Shown piece after piece: positions 7,190 through 19,572 of a stretch of DNA of 64,000 nucleotides. The DNA is taken from assembly GCF_902506165.1 (NCBI RefSeq), contig NZ_LR733817.1:2077408-2141407 (forward strand), in the 5' to 3' direction. Under the pieces are notes generated by a model. That model saw only the letters and a list, made by a program, of their open reading frames with translations. It was not told the origin of the DNA and ran no database searches. The translations under genes were made by a program, and so were the position numbers. This DNA comes from Bosea sp. 29B (lineage in GTDB: Bacteria; Pseudomonadota; Alphaproteobacteria; Rhizobiales; Beijerinckiaceae). How positions within the stretch are numbered: the first letter of the stretch is position 1; the number at the start of each line of letters is the position of its first letter.

Positions 7190-9814
7190 ATGGCCGTCGA
7201 ACGCTATAATCCGAAGGAAGCCGAGCCGAAATGGCGCAAGGTCTGGGATGAGCGCAAGCTCTTCGAGACCCGCAATGACGATACCCGGCCCCCCTATTAC
7301 GTCCTTGAGATGTTCCCCTATCCGTCGGGGCGCATCCATATGGGCCATGTCCGCAATTATGCGATGGGCGACGTCGTCGCGCGCTACAAGCGCGCCAAGG
7401 GCTTCTCGGTGCTGCACCCGATGGGCTGGGACGCCTTCGGCCTGCCGGCGGAGAACGCCGCCAAGGCCAACAAGGTCCATCCCCGCGACTGGACCTATGC
7501 CAATATCGCGACCATGCGCGGCCAGCTGCAGTCGATGGGCCTGTCGCTCGACTGGAGCCGCGAGCTCGCCACCTGTGACGCCAGCTACTACCAGCACCAG
7601 CAGAAGCTCTTCCTCGACTTCCTGAAGGCCGGGCTGGTCGACCGCAAGACCGCCAAGGTCAACTGGGACCCCGTCGACGAGACCGTGCTCGCCAATGAGC
7701 AGGTCATCGACGGCCGCGGCTGGCGCTCCGGCGCACCTGTCGAGCTCCGCGAGCTGACGCAGTGGTTCTTCAAGATCACCGCCTTCGGCGAGGAGCTGAA
7801 CGACGCGCTGGAAGGCCTGACCCGCTGGCCTGACAAGGTCCGGCTGATGCAGAAGAACTGGATCGGGCGCTCGGAAGGCCTGCTTGTTCGTTTCGCTCTC
7901 GAATCGAATGCGCTGAACCAGAGCGAAGTCGAGGTCTATACGACCCGGCCGGACACGCTGTTCGGCGCCAAGTTCCTGGCGGTTGCGCCCGATCACCCGC
8001 TCGCCAAGGCCGCGGCCGAAACGAATCCGGCGCTGCAGGACTTCATCGCCGAGTGCAAGAAGACCGGCACGGCGCAGGAGAACATCGACAAGGCAGAGAA
8101 GCAGGGTTTCGACACCGGCCTGCGCGCTGCCCACCCCTTTGATCCCACATGGACTTTGCCGGTCTATGTCGCGAACTTCATCCTGATGGAGTACGGCACC
8201 GGCGCGATCTTCGGCTGCCCGGCGCATGACCAGCGCGACCTCGATTTCGTCAACAAATACGGGCTCGGCAACACCCCGGTCGTCTGCCCCGAGGGCACCG
8301 ATCCCGCGAGCTTTGTGGTCACCGACATCGCCTATGACGGCGAAGGGCGGATGATCAATTCGCGCTTCCTCGACGGGATGACCATTCCGGAAGCGAAAGA
8401 AGAAGTCGCCAGACGGTTGGAGGCCGAGACGCTCGGCAACCGCCCGATCGCCCAGCGCAAGGTCAATTTCCGCCTGCGCGACTGGGGTATCTCGCGCCAG
8501 CGCTACTGGGGTTGCCCGATCCCGATCGTGCATTGCCAGGATTGCGGCGTCGTTCCGGTGCCGGAGCAGGATCTGCCGGTCAAGCTCCCGGACGATGTCT
8601 CCTTCGACAAGCCCGGCAATCCGCTCGACCATCATCCGAGCTGGAAGCATGTCGCCTGCCCGCAATGCGGCAAGGCTGCGCGGCGCGAAACCGACACCAT
8701 GGACACGTTCGTCGATTCGTCCTGGTACTTCGCCCGCTTCACCGATCCCTGGCGGACGGACAGCCCGACCGACCGCAAGGCTGTCGACCGCTTCTTACCG
8801 GTCGACCAGTATATCGGCGGCGTCGAGCACGCGATCCTGCACCTGCTCTATTCGCGCTTCTTCACCCGCGCGATGAAGGCGACCGGCCATACCGGACTGG
8901 ACGAGCCTTTCGCCGGCATGTTCACGCAAGGCATGGTCGTGCACGAGACCTACCGGGCCGAGGACGGCGCCTGGGTCGAGCCGGGCAATGTCCGGATCGA
9001 GACGATCGGCAACGAGCGCCGCGGTTTCGACGTCGAGAGCGGGGCTCCGATCGAGATCGGCTCGATCGAGAAGATGTCGAAGTCGAAGAAGAATGTCGTC
9101 GACCCTGACGACATCATCGCCTCCTACGGCGCCGATACCGCCCGCTGGTTCATGCTCTCCGATTCGCCGCCGGATCGCGACGTGATCTGGAGCGATGAAG
9201 GCGTCCAGGGCGCGGCCCGCTTCGTGCAGCGGCTCTGGCGCCTGGTCGCCGAGATCGGCGAGCGCGTCGGCGGCCAGCCTGCGCGCCCGGCTTCGTTCTC
9301 GGAGCCGGCCCTCGCCTTGCGCAAGGCGAGCCACCGCGCTTTGCACGCTGTCGGCGCCGATATCGAGCGGCTCGCCTTCAACCGTTGCATCGCTCATGTC
9401 TACACGCTGACCAATGCCATCGGCAAAGCGCTGGACGCCGCCGCCGAATCGGCTGACGTCCCTGCCGACATGGCTTTCGCGCTGCATGAATCCGCCATGA
9501 TCGCGACGCAGCTTGTCGCGCCGATGATGCCGCATCTGGCCGAGGAGTGCTGGCAGGCGCTGAAGCTTCCGGGCCTCGCCGGCGAAGCGTCCTGGCCGCA
9601 GACCGAAACGGATTTGTTACAGGATGACAGCAAGATCCTGCCGGTGCAGGTCAACGGCAAGAAGCGGGCAGAGGTGACGGTGCCCGCCGATGCCGATACG
9701 GTGGCGGTCGAGGCGATCGTACGCGCCTCCGAGGCTGTCGCCAGGGCTCTGGAGAACCGGCCGATCCGCAAGGTGATCGTGGTGCCGGGGAGGATCGTGA
9801 ATGTCGTCGTCTGA
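7190..9814 (+). CDS. leuS: Leucyl-tRNA synthetase
   Basis: An 874-residue class I synthetase charging tRNA-Leu. The HIGH signature appears as [11 protein letters not shown] near residues 42-52, the editing CP1 domain lies in the middle ([25 protein letters not shown]), the zinc-like module is CPQCGK, and the KMSKS loop is at residues 628-632. The C-terminal domain ends with [20 protein letters not shown], as expected for full length. It is the first gene of leuS-lptE-holA; the lptE start overlaps its last 14 bases. Confidence 0.98.
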   Translation: MAVERYNPKEAEPKWRKVWDERKLFETRNDDTRPPYYVLEMFPYPSGRIHMGHVRNYAMGDVVARYKRAKGFSVLHPMGWDAFGLPAENAAKANKVHPRDWTYANIATMRGQLQSMGLSLDWSRELATCDASYYQHQQKLFLDFLKAGLVDRKTAKVNWDPVDETVLANEQVIDGRGWRSGAPVELRELTQWFFKITAFGEELNDALEGLTRWPDKVRLMQKNWIGRSEGLLVRFALESNALNQSEVEVYTTRPDTLFGAKFLAVAPDHPLAKAAAETNPALQDFIAECKKTGTAQENIDKAEKQGFDTGLRAAHPFDPTWTLPVYVANFILMEYGTGAIFGCPAHDQRDLDFVNKYGLGNTPVVCPEGTDPASFVVTDIAYDGEGRMINSRFLDGMTIPEAKEEVARRLEAETLGNRPIAQRKVNFRLRDWGISRQRYWGCPIPIVHCQDCGVVPVPEQDLPVKLPDDVSFDKPGNPLDHHPSWKHVACPQCGKAARRETDTMDTFVDSSWYFARFTDPWRTDSPTDRKAVDRFLPVDQYIGGVEHAILHLLYSRFFTRAMKATGHTGLDEPFAGMFTQGMVVHETYRAEDGAWVEPGNVRIETIGNERRGFDVESGAPIEIGSIEKMSKSKKNVVDPDDIIASYGADTARWFMLSDSPPDRDVIWSDEGVQGAARFVQRLWRLVAEIGERVGGQPARPASFSEPALALRKASHRALHAVGADIERLAFNRCIAHVYTLTNAIGKALDAAAESADVPADMAFALHESAMIATQLVAPMMPHLAEECWQALKLPGLAGEASWPQTETDLLQDDSKILPVQVNGKKRAEVTVPADADTVAVEAIVRASEAVARALENRPIRKVIVVPGRIVNVVV

Positions 9815-10346
9815 GCCCGGCACCATGACGCGCCGCCGTCCATTGGCGCTAGCAGCTGCTCTCGGCTTCGCCGCGCTCGTCGGCGGCTGCTTCCAGCCGC
9901 TCTATGGCGAAGGCACGGTGAGCAAGGTCGGCGGCAATGTCCGCAACGCCATGCTCGGCATCGACGTCCCTGAGATCAAGGGCCTAGTCGGCCACTATCT
10001 GCGCAATGAACTCGTTTTCGAATTCGACGGCGGCGGCGCACCCGACCGGCAGAAGATCCTAAAGCTCGAAGCGACGACCAAGGAATCACTCGAGGTGATC
10101 ACGGTCGACTACGCCAATGGCCGCGCCGATTCAGCAACGCTGATCGCCACGGTCGATTGGCAGCTCCTGCGTGTTGGCTCGAACGAGGTCGTCGCCTCCG
10201 GTCAGAGCGTCGTCCGGGCGCCCTATGAGCGCTCGCAGCAACGCTTCGCCTCGCTGCGCGCAGCGCGCGACGCGCAGATTCGCGCCGCCAAGAATCTGGC
10301 CCAGCTGATCAAGGCCCGCGTCGCCGCTGCGCTCGTCGCCGGCTGA
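9801..10346 (+). CDS. lptE: LPS assembly lipoprotein LptE
   Basis: A 181-residue lipoprotein. The lipobox LVGGC puts the acylated Cys at residue 30. FQPLYG directly after it is the standard start of alphaproteobacterial LptE. LptE plugs the LptD barrel and helps deliver LPS to the outer surface. The start at 9801 is favoured by GGGGAGG about 8 bases ahead, inside leuS; a second ATG eight codons later is also possible. Position between leuS and holA is the conserved order. Confidence 0.9.
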   Translation: MSSSEPGTMTRRRPLALAAALGFAALVGGCFQPLYGEGTVSKVGGNVRNAMLGIDVPEIKGLVGHYLRNELVFEFDGGGAPDRQKILKLEATTKESLEVITVDYANGRADSATLIATVDWQLLRVGSNEVVASGQSVVRAPYERSQQRFASLRAARDAQIRAAKNLAQLIKARVAAALVAG

Positions 10347-10350
10347 GCCG

Positions 10351-11373
10351 ATGGCGATGATCAAGGCGCATGAGGCGGATCGGGCGCTGGCGCGTCCCGA
10401 CCCCGCCTGGCGCCTCTTTCTGTTCTATGGCCCTGACGCCGGCCTGATCTCCGAACGGGCTGCCGCACTTGCACGCAGCAGCGTCGACGACCCGCAGGAC
10501 GCTTTCCAGCTGATTCGCATGGATGGCGACGACATCGCTTCGGACCCGCTCAAGCTGGTCGACGAGGCCAACACCATCGGCCTGTTCGGTGGGCGTCGCG
10601 CCATCCGGGTCTCGCCGACCTCGCGCCCGCTCGTCGCAGCCGTCGAACCCTTGCTGGCAACGCCTTCGCAGGACGCGGTCGTCATCATCGAAGCCGGCGA
10701 CCTGCAGAAGTCCAACCCACTGCGCACCGCCTGCGAGCGCGCCAGATCCGCGCTTGCCGTGCCCTGCTATGGCGATGCCGCACGCGATCTCGGCACGATC
10801 GTCGACGAGATGGCAAAGGCAGCCGGCAAGAGCATCGATCGCAGCACGCGCGACCTTTTGACCAGCCTGCTCGGCGGCGATCGCCAGACCTCGCGCCAGG
10901 AGATCGACAAGCTGATCCTCTATGCCGGCGGCGATGCAGCTCTGACGGCCGCCCATGTCGAGGCCGTCGTCGGCGATACCGCCCAGCGCGAGCAGGCGGG
11001 CGTGGTCGACGCTGTCTTCGCTGGCCGGCTGCCCAGCCTCGATCTTGCTCTCGCCAAGCTCACCGGCGAGGGGCTCGATCAGGGCGTGCTGCTCGGCGCA
11101 GTCCTGCGCCATACGCTGGCTCTCTTGAAGGCGAAACTCGCCATTGAAGGCGGCAAGCCGGCGCGCGAGGCGGTCAGCGCCATGCGCCTGCCCTATCCGC
11201 GCATTGCCACGGCGGAAGCCGCGCTCAACGCCTGGCCGACAGCGAAACTGCGCGATGCCGTGACGATCCTGGGAACCGCGATGCTGGCCGTGCGCCGCGA
11301 CGGCGACATGGCCAAGCCGATCGCCGCCCGGACACTCTGGACGCTCAGCCGGATGGGCGGCAGAGGCCGCTGA
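10351..11373 (+). CDS. holA: DNA polymerase III, delta subunit
   Basis: A 340-residue clamp-loader subunit of the AAA+ type that opens the beta clamp. It has FLFYGPDAGLISERA in place of a Walker A site, as expected for delta, which does not hydrolyse ATP. A middle region QDAVVIIEAGDLQKSNPLR and a helical C terminus follow. It starts 4 bases after lptE. Its TGA is directly followed by the parB stop on the other strand, with no bases between. Confidence 0.93.
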   Translation: MAMIKAHEADRALARPDPAWRLFLFYGPDAGLISERAAALARSSVDDPQDAFQLIRMDGDDIASDPLKLVDEANTIGLFGGRRAIRVSPTSRPLVAAVEPLLATPSQDAVVIIEAGDLQKSNPLRTACERARSALAVPCYGDAARDLGTIVDEMAKAAGKSIDRSTRDLLTSLLGGDRQTSRQEIDKLILYAGGDAALTAAHVEAVVGDTAQREQAGVVDAVFAGRLPSLDLALAKLTGEGLDQGVLLGAVLRHTLALLKAKLAIEGGKPAREAVSAMRLPYPRIATAEAALNAWPTAKLRDAVTILGTAMLAVRRDGDMAKPIAARTLWTLSRMGGRGR

Positions 11374-12261
<888 letters not shown>

Positions 12262-12285
12262 TCCTCTTGAACCTATTCTTATCGA

Positions 12286-13113
12286 TCAGGCGGCGCGCAG
12301 CGTGCGCTCGCGCTTGATCACCTCCGAGGCCAGCTTCAGATAGGCCTGCGAACCCGCGCAGCGCAGATCATAGAGCAGCGCCGGCTTGCCATAGGACGGC
12401 GCCTCCGAGATCCGCACATTGCGCGGGATCACGGTCTCGTAGACCTTGTCGCCAAGAAAATCGCGGACATCGGCCATGACTTGGCCGGAGAGGTTGTTGC
12501 GCGGGTCGTACATGGTCAGCACCACGCCCTGGATGATCAGGCGCGGGTTGAGGCCGGCACGCACCTGCTCGACCGTCTTGAGCAGCTGGCTGAGGCCCTC
12601 CAATGCGAAGAATTCGCATTGCAACGGTACCAGTACCGCGTCCGCTGCCGTCATCGCGTTGATGGTGATCAGGCTGAGCGAGGGCGGGCAATCGATCAGG
12701 ATATAGGTCAGATCGCTGCAGCGCTGATCGTGAACCAGCTCGTCGATCGCTTTCTTCAAACGCAACGCGCGGTCCTTGGCTCCGGCGATCTCGAGCTCGA
12801 CACCTAGAAGGTCGAGCGTCGACGGCGCCAGGAACAAATTGGGAACAGCAGTCGCCTGCATTGCCATGCCCAAGCCGATATCGCCACAGAGCACGTCATA
12901 GGTCGAGGCCTTTCGGCTCTTGCGGTCGACGCCCAGGCCAGTCGAGGCATTGCCCTGCGGATCGAGGTCGATGATCAGCACTTTCTCGCCGATGGCGGCG
13001 AGGGCGGTGCCAAGATTGATCGCGGTCGTGGTCTTACCAACCCCGCCCTTCTGATTGGCGAGCGCCAGCACGCGCGGACGCGTGGGAATGGAAATAGGCT
13101 GAGAATCGGTCAT
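12286..13113 (-). CDS. parA: Chromosome-partitioning ATPase ParA
   Basis: A 275-residue Walker-type ATPase. The deviant Walker A reads KGGVGKTT (about residues 22-29), with the signature Lys, and Walker B is YILIDCPPS. It binds DNA non-specifically in the ATP state and is released by ParB, moving origins. The start ATG overlaps the rsmG stop by one base (TGATG), so translation is coupled. A 30-codon upstream extension runs through rsmG and is rejected. Confidence 0.96.
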   Translation of the reverse strand: MTDSQPISIPTRPRVLALANQKGGVGKTTTAINLGTALAAIGEKVLIIDLDPQGNASTGLGVDRKSRKASTYDVLCGDIGLGMAMQATAVPNLFLAPSTLDLLGVELEIAGAKDRALRLKKAIDELVHDQRCSDLTYILIDCPPSLSLITINAMTAADAVLVPLQCEFFALEGLSQLLKTVEQVRAGLNPRLIIQGVVLTMYDPRNNLSGQVMADVRDFLGDKVYETVIPRNVRISEAPSYGKPALLYDLRCAGSQAYLKLASEVIKRERTLRAA

Positions 13114-13766
13114 CAATCGGCCCGTTTCTCGGCGCCGCCTATCACTAGGATAGCAGCCGCCGAATCCGTCAAGGATGGAAACGTTGTGGCCTGAATCTTC
13201 CAATATTTAGACGCGGCGGTCAATTCCGCATCTAGATGTTGTCCCTTGGGAAAGACTCCCGTCACCCCGGTTCTCAACAGCTCTTTGCACCAGTCGAGCA
13301 GCAGCGGCAGCGGCGCCAGCGCCCGCGCCGTGACGGCCTCGACCTTGCCGACAAAGCCGTCGACGACATCCTCGATCCGGGCATTGTGGACCGTGACGGG
13401 CGAGCCGGTCAGGCGCGCCGCATGACGCAGGAAGGCGCATTTGCGGGCATTGCTCTCGACCAGGTCGATATGCCCGCCGAGCTCGGCGAGCCGGATGCCC
13501 AGTACGAGACCGGGAAAGCCGCCGCCCGAGCCGAGATCGAGCCAGCGTCGTGCCTGCGGCGCATGGTCGAGCAATTGCAGGGAATCGGCGACGTGCCGGG
13601 TCCAGACCTCGTCCAGCGTCGCGCCCGAGACGAGGTTCTTCGCCTGCTGCCAGCGCTTGAGCTCCGCCACCAGAATGGCGAGGCGCTCCTGTGTTTCACG
13701 TGAAACAGGCGTCAAGCGGAAAGCGTGCTGCCTATCGGAGTTATCCGCCTTATCAACAGAACTCAC
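13113..13766 (-). CDS. rsmG: 16S rRNA (guanine-527-N7) methyltransferase RsmG (GidB)
   Basis: A 217-residue SAM methyltransferase with LDLGSGGGFPGLVLGI as motif I and DLVESNARKCAFL as motif II. It modifies G527 of 16S rRNA. The GTG at 13766 is chosen: it lies 4 bases beyond the mnmG stop with GAGG upstream. An ATG at 13817 would overlap mnmG by 47 bases. A perfect parS site lies in the 5' part of the coding region, where it encodes PVSRET. Gene order mnmG-rsmG-parA-parB is conserved. Confidence 0.95.
   Translation of the reverse strand: MSSVDKADNSDRQHAFRLTPVSRETQERLAILVAELKRWQQAKNLVSGATLDEVWTRHVADSLQLLDHAPQARRWLDLGSGGGFPGLVLGIRLAELGGHIDLVESNARKCAFLRHAARLTGSPVTVHNARIEDVVDGFVGKVEAVTARALAPLPLLLDWCKELLRTGVTGVFPKGQHLDAELTAASKYWKIQATTFPSLTDSAAAILVIGGAEKRAD
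13692..13707. other. parS centromere site (perfect 16-bp)
   Basis: TGTTTCACGTGAAACA, a perfect palindrome identical to the widely conserved bacterial parS consensus. It lies inside rsmG, about 1.4 kb from parB and 7.6 kb from the predicted origin. ParB loads here with CTP and spreads. Confidence 0.95.
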
Positions 13767-13770
13767 AGGG

Positions 13771-15663
13771 TCATGCCTCGGCAACCGCCATGCGTGCGGC
13801 CTGATGCTTACGCGCATGCGCGGCCAGCAAGGTCAAGGCCGCCGGCGTCATGCCCTCGATCCGGCCGGCCTGCGCCAGATTGCTAGGCCAGGCCGCGCGC
13901 AGCTTCAGCCGCACCTCGTTCGACAGCCCGGAGATGCCGTCGAGATCGAGATCGGCGGGCAGCGCCAGCGCCTGGTCGCGCTGATAAGATTCGATCTCCG
14001 CCGCCTGCCGGTCGAGATAAACCGCATAGGTCGCGTCTGCGGCGACACGCGCCCGCACCGTCTCGGAAAAGTCTGCGAGATCGGGCCAGACCCGGAGCAG
14101 GGCCTTGAAATCGACGGTCGGGTAGGACAGGATCTGGAAGGCCGAGCGCCTGATCCCATCGCGATTGAGCTCCAGCCCGGCCGCCGCCGCTTCATTCGGC
14201 GAGAGAGACCGTTCGCGTAAGAGTTCGGTAAGCTTAACGATTTCCAGCTGCCGGCTTTCGAAGCCCTCCTGGCGGGCGTGACCGACGACACCGAGCCCGA
14301 TGCCCAGCGGTGTCAGGCGCTCGTCGGCGTTGTCGACCCGCAGCGACAGCCGGAATTCGGCGCGCGAGGTGAACATTCGGTACGGCTCCGTAACGCCGCG
14401 CGTCACCAGGTCGTCGACCATCACGCCGATATAGGATTGCGTCCGATCGAGGCTGACCGGTTCGCCGCCGCCGGCGCGGCGCGCGGCGTTGAGGCCTGCC
14501 AGCAGGCCCTGCGCCGCCGCTTCCTCATAGCCGGTGGTCCCATTGATCTGGCCGGCGAGGAACAGCCCGGAGACCGCCCGCGTCTCCAATGTCGGCTTCA
14601 GCGCGCGTGGATCGACATAATCGTATTCGATCGCATAGCCCGGCCGCAGCATCACTGCCTGCTCCAGACCAGGAATCGTCTTGAGCAGACCGAGCTGGAC
14701 GTCCTCCGGCAACGAGGTCGAGATCCCGTTCGGATAGACGGTGGGATCGTCGAGACCTTCGGGCTCCAGGAATATCTGGTGGCCGTCGCGATCGCCGAAG
14801 CGGCCGACCTTGTCCTCGATCGACGGGCAATAGCGCGGTCCGCGCCCTTCGATCTGGCCGGAGAACATCGGCGCCCGGTGGAGATTAGCGCGGATCAGCT
14901 CATGCGTCGCCAGCGTCGTCCGCGTCACGCCGCAGCTGATCTGCGGCGTGGTGATCGCCTCGGTCATCGCCGAGAACGGCTCCGGCGTTTCATCACCCGG
15001 CTGCATCTCCAGGTTGGACCAGTCGATCGTGCGGCCGTCGAGCCGCGGCGGCGTTCCGGTCTTCAGCCGGCCAAGCGGAAAGCCATGGCGCTCCAGCGTG
15101 GCCGACAGGCCGAGCGAGGGCGCCTCACCGACACGGCCAGCCGGAATCTTTGTCTCGCCAATATGGATCAGGCCACGCAGGAAGGTGCCGGTCGTCAGCA
15201 CAACCGTTCCGCAGGCGAATCGACGGCCATCCGCAAGTACAACACCGGCGACCTGCCCAGAGACGATCTCAAGGTCGAATGCCTCGCCCTCGATCAGGGT
15301 AAGACCATCCTGGGCGGCCAGAGCCGCCTGCACGGCCTCGCGGTAGAGCTTGCGATCAGCCTGGGCGCGAGGCCCGCGCACCGCCGGCCCCTTGCGCCGG
15401 TTGAGCATGCGGAACTGGATGCCGCCCTGATCGGCGCAGCGGGCCATGATCCCGTCGAGCGCATCGATCTCGCGGACGAGGTGGCCCTTGCCGAGCCCGC
15501 CGATCGCCGGGTTGCACGACATCACGCCGACGGTCGCGATCTGCTGGGTGATCAGGGCTGTGTGGGCGCCGGCACGCGCGGCCGCAGCCGCAGCTTCCGC
15601 CCCGGCATGGCCGCCGCCCACCACGACGACATCGTAGTGCTGGTTCGCCTGTGCATTTGACAT
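13771..15663 (-). CDS. mnmG: tRNA uridine-5-carboxymethylaminomethyl modification enzyme MnmG (GidA)
   Basis: A 630-residue FAD-dependent partner of MnmE, modifying U34 of certain tRNAs. The FAD-binding [13 protein letters not shown] lies at the N terminus, [12 protein letters not shown] carries a conserved catalytic Cys region, and [19 protein letters not shown] and [11 protein letters not shown] are family hallmarks. The start at MSNAQANQ is preferred over an ATG 12 codons upstream because the fold begins directly after it. It lies between mnmE and rsmG. Confidence 0.97.
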   Translation of the reverse strand: MSNAQANQHYDVVVVGGGHAGAEAAAAAARAGAHTALITQQIATVGVMSCNPAIGGLGKGHLVREIDALDGIMARCADQGGIQFRMLNRRKGPAVRGPRAQADRKLYREAVQAALAAQDGLTLIEGEAFDLEIVSGQVAGVVLADGRRFACGTVVLTTGTFLRGLIHIGETKIPAGRVGEAPSLGLSATLERHGFPLGRLKTGTPPRLDGRTIDWSNLEMQPGDETPEPFSAMTEAITTPQISCGVTRTTLATHELIRANLHRAPMFSGQIEGRGPRYCPSIEDKVGRFGDRDGHQIFLEPEGLDDPTVYPNGISTSLPEDVQLGLLKTIPGLEQAVMLRPGYAIEYDYVDPRALKPTLETRAVSGLFLAGQINGTTGYEEAAAQGLLAGLNAARRAGGGEPVSLDRTQSYIGVMVDDLVTRGVTEPYRMFTSRAEFRLSLRVDNADERLTPLGIGLGVVGHARQEGFESRQLEIVKLTELLRERSLSPNEAAAAGLELNRDGIRRSAFQILSYPTVDFKALLRVWPDLADFSETVRARVAADATYAVYLDRQAAEIESYQRDQALALPADLDLDGISGLSNEVRLKLRAAWPSNLAQAGRIEGMTPAALTLLAAHARKHQAARMAVAEA

Positions 15664-15709
15664 AAGCAATTCGCTAGCCAAGCCGAGCCGCGAGGTCAAT
15701 GAAAACCGC

Positions 15710-17014
15710 CTATTTGCCGATGCAGAAGCCGGAAAATAGACTGTCTAGCACGTCCTCGACATCGACCTTGCCGATCAGGCGCTCCAGCGCCCGGACAGCG
15801 AGGCGCAACTCCTCCGCGATGAGCTCGGGCTGCTCCTGCGGGAGCAGGGCGGCGCGCTCGATCGCAGCTGCGGCATCCGCCACCGCGACACGTTGGCGTT
15901 CGCGGGTGACGAGGGCGGGCTCCGCCTGACCGAGCTTCCCCAGGTGAGACGCGATGAGCTCGACCAACTCCGGCAGTCCTGCCCCGGTCGTGGCGGACAC
16001 GCCGACCTCGCCGGGTCGAGCACTACCGCCAAGATCGAGTTTCGTTGCGACGGCGATCTCGGTAGTGCCACTGCCTTTTCGTTCCGGTTCCGAATCAGGC
16101 GACCGTAGCCGCAGCACGAGGTCGGCATTGTCAGCTCTCTGGCGGGCGCGCCGCACGCCTTCGGCCTCGATTTCATCGGAACTCTCGCGCAGGCCGGCGG
16201 TATCGACCAGAACGACGGGAATGCCGCCCAGATCCAGCCTGACCTCGATGGCGTCCCGGGTCGTACCGGCGATCGGCGAGACGATCGCGACGTCTCTCCG
16301 GGCCATCGCATTGAGCAGGCTCGACTTGCCGGCATTCGGTGGCCCTGCGAGCACCACGACAAAGCCTTCGCGCACCCGCTCTCCGGCCGCGAAACTACCG
16401 AGTGCTACCCGCAGACTACCAAGGACGCCTTGCGCCCCAGCGACTGCTTCGGCGATCAATGGCCCAGCGACATCGCCTTCGTCGGAAAAGTCGATCTCGG
16501 CCTCGAGCAGCGTCATCGCCTTGATCAAAGCGCTGCGCCATTCGGCGGCCGCCTGGCCGAGCGCGCCTTCCATCTGCCGCAGCGCTTGTCTGCGCTGCCA
16601 TTCCGTCTCCGAATCGATCAGGTCGGCGAGGCCCTCCACCGCCGCGAGATCGAGCTTGCCGGCCTCGAAGGCGCGGCGGGTGAACTCGCCCGCCTCCGCC
16701 AGACGCAAGCCTGGCAGGGCCGCGAGCACCGAGAGCAGCCGCGACAGCACCGCACGCGAGCCGTGGACATGAAGTTCGGCGACGTCTTCGCCGGTAAAGC
16801 TTGCGGGCGCCGGAAAGAACAGGACAAGACCGTGATCGATGATCGCGCCATCGCCATCGCGCAGCGGCCGATAGGCGGCCTTGCGCGCTTCAGGGACGGA
16901 CCCGGCAATCGTTTCGATAACGAATCGGACGTGTTCGCCGGACACCCGGATCACGGCGACGCCGGCGCGCCCGGCACCGGAGGACAGCGCCACAATCGTC
17001 GGATAGGCTTTCAC
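15710..17014 (-). CDS. mnmE: tRNA modification GTPase MnmE (TrmE)
   Basis: A 434-residue GTPase. It has an N-terminal formyl-THF-binding domain ([21 protein letters not shown]), a central helical domain, and an inserted G domain with [14 protein letters not shown] (P loop), DTAGLRE (G3) and an ATKLDL segment in place of the usual NKxD. The C terminus is FCIGK, with the catalytic Cys of the family. The GTG start at 17014 fits the family's N terminus; a longer ORF upstream runs into the neighbouring pseudogene and is rejected. The G4 variant is worth noting. Confidence 0.95.
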   Translation of the reverse strand: MKAYPTIVALSSGAGRAGVAVIRVSGEHVRFVIETIAGSVPEARKAAYRPLRDGDGAIIDHGLVLFFPAPASFTGEDVAELHVHGSRAVLSRLLSVLAALPGLRLAEAGEFTRRAFEAGKLDLAAVEGLADLIDSETEWQRRQALRQMEGALGQAAAEWRSALIKAMTLLEAEIDFSDEGDVAGPLIAEAVAGAQGVLGSLRVALGSFAAGERVREGFVVVLAGPPNAGKSSLLNAMARRDVAIVSPIAGTTRDAIEVRLDLGGIPVVLVDTAGLRESSDEIEAEGVRRARQRADNADLVLRLRSPDSEPERKGSGTTEIAVATKLDLGGSARPGEVGVSATTGAGLPELVELIASHLGKLGQAEPALVTRERQRVAVADAAAAIERAALLPQEQPELIAEELRLAVRALERLIGKVDVEDVLDSLFSGFCIGK

Positions 17015-17040
17015 GGCTCGACCCTGCCTAGACGCGAGCC

Positions 17041-18015
17041 CCGTGGACGAACCGCCTGAAGCACGCCGCCAGTCCCTATCTGTTGCAGCACCAGGACAAC
17101 CCCTTCCACTGGAGGGAGTGGGGCGCGGAGGCCGTCGCGGAAGCGCGCGCCAGCAATCGCCCAATCCTCCTCTCGGTCGGCTAGGCCGCCTGCCATTGGT
17201 GCCATGTCATGGCGCATGAGAGCTTCGAGAACCCCGCTACCGCCGCGGTGATGAACGAGGTCTTCGTGAACATCAAGACCGATCGCGAGGAGCGGCCCGA
17301 CATCGACCATCTCCGTACGAGCGCTCTGCACGCTCTTGGCCGCGTGGAAGTGCATGATGATCTCCGGTCTCGCCCGGGCCGGCGGGATCCTTGGCCGCAA
17401 GGACTAGATCGAGGTCGTCGACACCTTTCGTTTCGTTGCCGAATCCATGGCGGATAGCGACGGCCTGGCCCATTCCTACCGCACCGGCAAACAACACTAC
17501 TTCGGCCTCGCCAGGCGGTGAAGCGCGCATACTGATCGGCACTACCGCCAGGCTGACTCGGGACCGCAGCGGAAGATTCGGGCCGACTCCACCGCGCTGC
17601 CGGTCGTACCCAGGCCGACTCATGACGATGCCGTACCCAATGCCAGCGGCCTGCCTGAGGATCGCGAGCGAGCTGACCATTTCCTTGTGGCCATACTCGC
17701 TCTGGCAGCGCATGCCCCGAAGGCTCATGGCTCGGTCCTCAACACCTACGACCTCGCCCGCAATGGCGTGGAAATCGTACTCGCCGGTCCGACTCAAGAA
17801 TCCTTCAGGCAGACCGCCCTGACAGCACAGCATCTGACGGTGGTCCCAGTCGACTGCCCCGATCCGGATGGACTGCCGCCTGAGCACGCGGCCCATGTCT
17901 ATGCCAAGCAGGTGGGGAGAGGCGCCGCCTTCGTCTGCCTGCACGGATGCTGCCTGCCGCCCGTCACGGATCCGAATCGGTTGGCTGAAGTGGTCGCGAA
18001 CGCGCGTCGGGCCAC
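17041..18015 (+). pseudogene. Decayed DUF255/thioredoxin-domain protein (YyaL/SSP411 family)
   Basis: Frame 1 from 17050 reads [19 protein letters not shown] then, after an in-frame TAG at 17182-17184 where the family has a Tyr codon, [17 protein letters not shown] and [11 protein letters not shown]. This is the N-terminal thioredoxin-like domain of the family with its CxxC. At about 17341 the match jumps to another frame and to the protein's middle ([15 protein letters not shown], stop TAG 17405-17407; [19 protein letters not shown]; stop TGA 17519-17521), then PTHDDAVPNASGL, and the C-terminal AAFVCLHGCCLPPVTDPNRL. Intact family members are about 670-700 residues; this remnant is under 1 kb with three stops, a large internal deletion and a frame change. 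It separates mnmE from rho. Confidence 0.85.
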
Positions 18016-18031
18016 AACCGATATCGACAAC

Positions 18032-18060
18032 AAAAAAGGCCCCGGCATTGCGCCGGGGCC
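18032..18060 (-). terminator. Intrinsic terminator of rho
   Basis: On the minus strand GGCCCCGG, a seven-base loop, CCGGGGCC, then six T. It lies 30 bases after the rho stop codon, inside the tail of the pseudogene. Confidence 0.9.
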
Positions 18061-18089
18061 CTTCGAGATCGCTGAGGTGATGATCGCCG

Positions 18090-19355
18090 TCAGGTGTTCA
18101 TCGAGTCGAAGAATTCGGAGTTCTGCTTGGTCTGGCGCAGCTTGTCCAAAAGGAACTCGATCGCGTCCTGCGGGCCCATCGGATTGAGGATGCGGCGCAG
18201 CACATAGGTCTTCTGCAGATCCGAACGCGGCGTGATGAGCTCTTCCTTGCGGGTGCCGGACTTGATGATGTCGATCGCCGGGAAGATGCGCTTGTCGGCC
18301 ACCTTGCGGTCCAGGATGATTTCCGAGTTACCGGTGCCCTTGAACTCCTCGAAGATCACTTCGTCCATGCGGCTGCCGGTGTCGATCAGCGCGGTCGCGA
18401 CGATGGTCAGCGAGCCGCCTTCCTCGATATTGCGAGCCGCGCCGAAGAAGCGCTTCGGCCGCTGCAGGGCGTTGGCGTCGACACCGCCGGTCAGCACCTT
18501 GCCGGAGGATGGCACCACCGTGTTGTAGGCGCGGCCGAGACGGGTGATCGAGTCGAGCAGGATGACGACGTCGCGGCCATGCTCCACCAGGCGCTTGGCC
18601 TTCTCGATCACCATCTCCGCGACCTGGACGTGGCGAGTCGCCGGCTCGTCGAAGGTCGAGGACACGACCTCGCCCTTCACCGAGCGCTGCATGTCCGTGA
18701 CTTCCTCGGGCCGCTCGTCGATCAGCAGCACGATCAGATAGCACTCGGGGTGATTGGTCGTGATCGACTGCGCGATATTCTGCAGCAGTACGGTCTTGCC
18801 GGTGCGCGGCGGCGCCACGATCAAGGCGCGCTGGCCCTTGCCGATCGGCGCGACGATATCGATGACGCGCGGCGAGAAATCCTTCTTGGTCGGATCCTGC
18901 ACCTCGAGCTTGAGCCGCTCGTCGGGATAGAGCGGCGTCAGGTTGTCGAAGTGGATCTTGTGCTTGATCTTCTCCGGATCCTCGAAGTTGATCGTGTTGA
19001 CCTTGAGCAGAGCGAAATAGCGCTCGCCATCCTTCGGGCCGCGGATCGGGCCTTCGACGGTGTCGCCGGTGCGCAGGCCGAACTTCCGGATCTGCGAGGG
19101 CGAGACGTAGATGTCGTCAGGACCTGGCAGGTAGTTCGAATCGGAGGAGCGCAGGAAGCCGAAGCCATCCTGCAGCACCTCGACGACACCTTCGCCGAGG
19201 ATTTCGGTTTCCTGAGAGGCGAGCTGCTTCAGGATGGCGAACATGAGCTCCTGCTTGCGCATGGTGCTCGCGTTCTCGACCTCCATACCTTCAGCGAAGG
19301 TGAGCAGCTCGGTCGGCGACTTCGCCTTGAGTTCGTGGAGTTTGATTTCCCGCAT
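18090..19355 (-). CDS. rho: Transcription termination factor Rho
   Basis: A 421-residue hexameric RNA helicase. The N-terminal RNA-binding region starts [18 protein letters not shown] and continues through a cold-shock-like fold ([26 protein letters not shown]). Walker A is APPRTGKT, Walker B region [15 protein letters not shown], and the C-terminal part has [20 protein letters not shown] (Q-loop/R-loop). Length and motifs are those of a full-length enzyme without long insertions. It is the last gene of hemE-hemJ-rho, with a gap of 217 bases to hemJ that could hold its own promoter. Confidence 0.98.
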   Translation of the reverse strand: MREIKLHELKAKSPTELLTFAEGMEVENASTMRKQELMFAILKQLASQETEILGEGVVEVLQDGFGFLRSSDSNYLPGPDDIYVSPSQIRKFGLRTGDTVEGPIRGPKDGERYFALLKVNTINFEDPEKIKHKIHFDNLTPLYPDERLKLEVQDPTKKDFSPRVIDIVAPIGKGQRALIVAPPRTGKTVLLQNIAQSITTNHPECYLIVLLIDERPEEVTDMQRSVKGEVVSSTFDEPATRHVQVAEMVIEKAKRLVEHGRDVVILLDSITRLGRAYNTVVPSSGKVLTGGVDANALQRPKRFFGAARNIEEGGSLTIVATALIDTGSRMDEVIFEEFKGTGNSEIILDRKVADKRIFPAIDIIKSGTRKEELITPRSDLQKTYVLRRILNPMGPQDAIEFLLDKLRQTKQNSEFFDSMNT

Positions 19356-19572
19356 GGGGTACCCGGAGTAACAGGCCCGCGATCAGGCAGGCCGAACGGC
19401 AGTGGAGGGATCGACGGGACGAAAGGCCTGAAGGCCCACTTGTCAGGAAGTCGTGTCGGCCGAGAAAGCAGCCGCGGCACGAGCCGTCGACGATAAGGAA
19501 GGACGCGTACGAAAAGCGCAGAGGCTTGATAACCGCTTTCCCTGAATCGCTCAAGCGGGAAACCGCGGCATC

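Noticed and set aside
17273..17944. Minus-strand ORF of 223 codons
   Set aside because: It is antisense to the DUF255 pseudogene remnants, which explain this sequence better.
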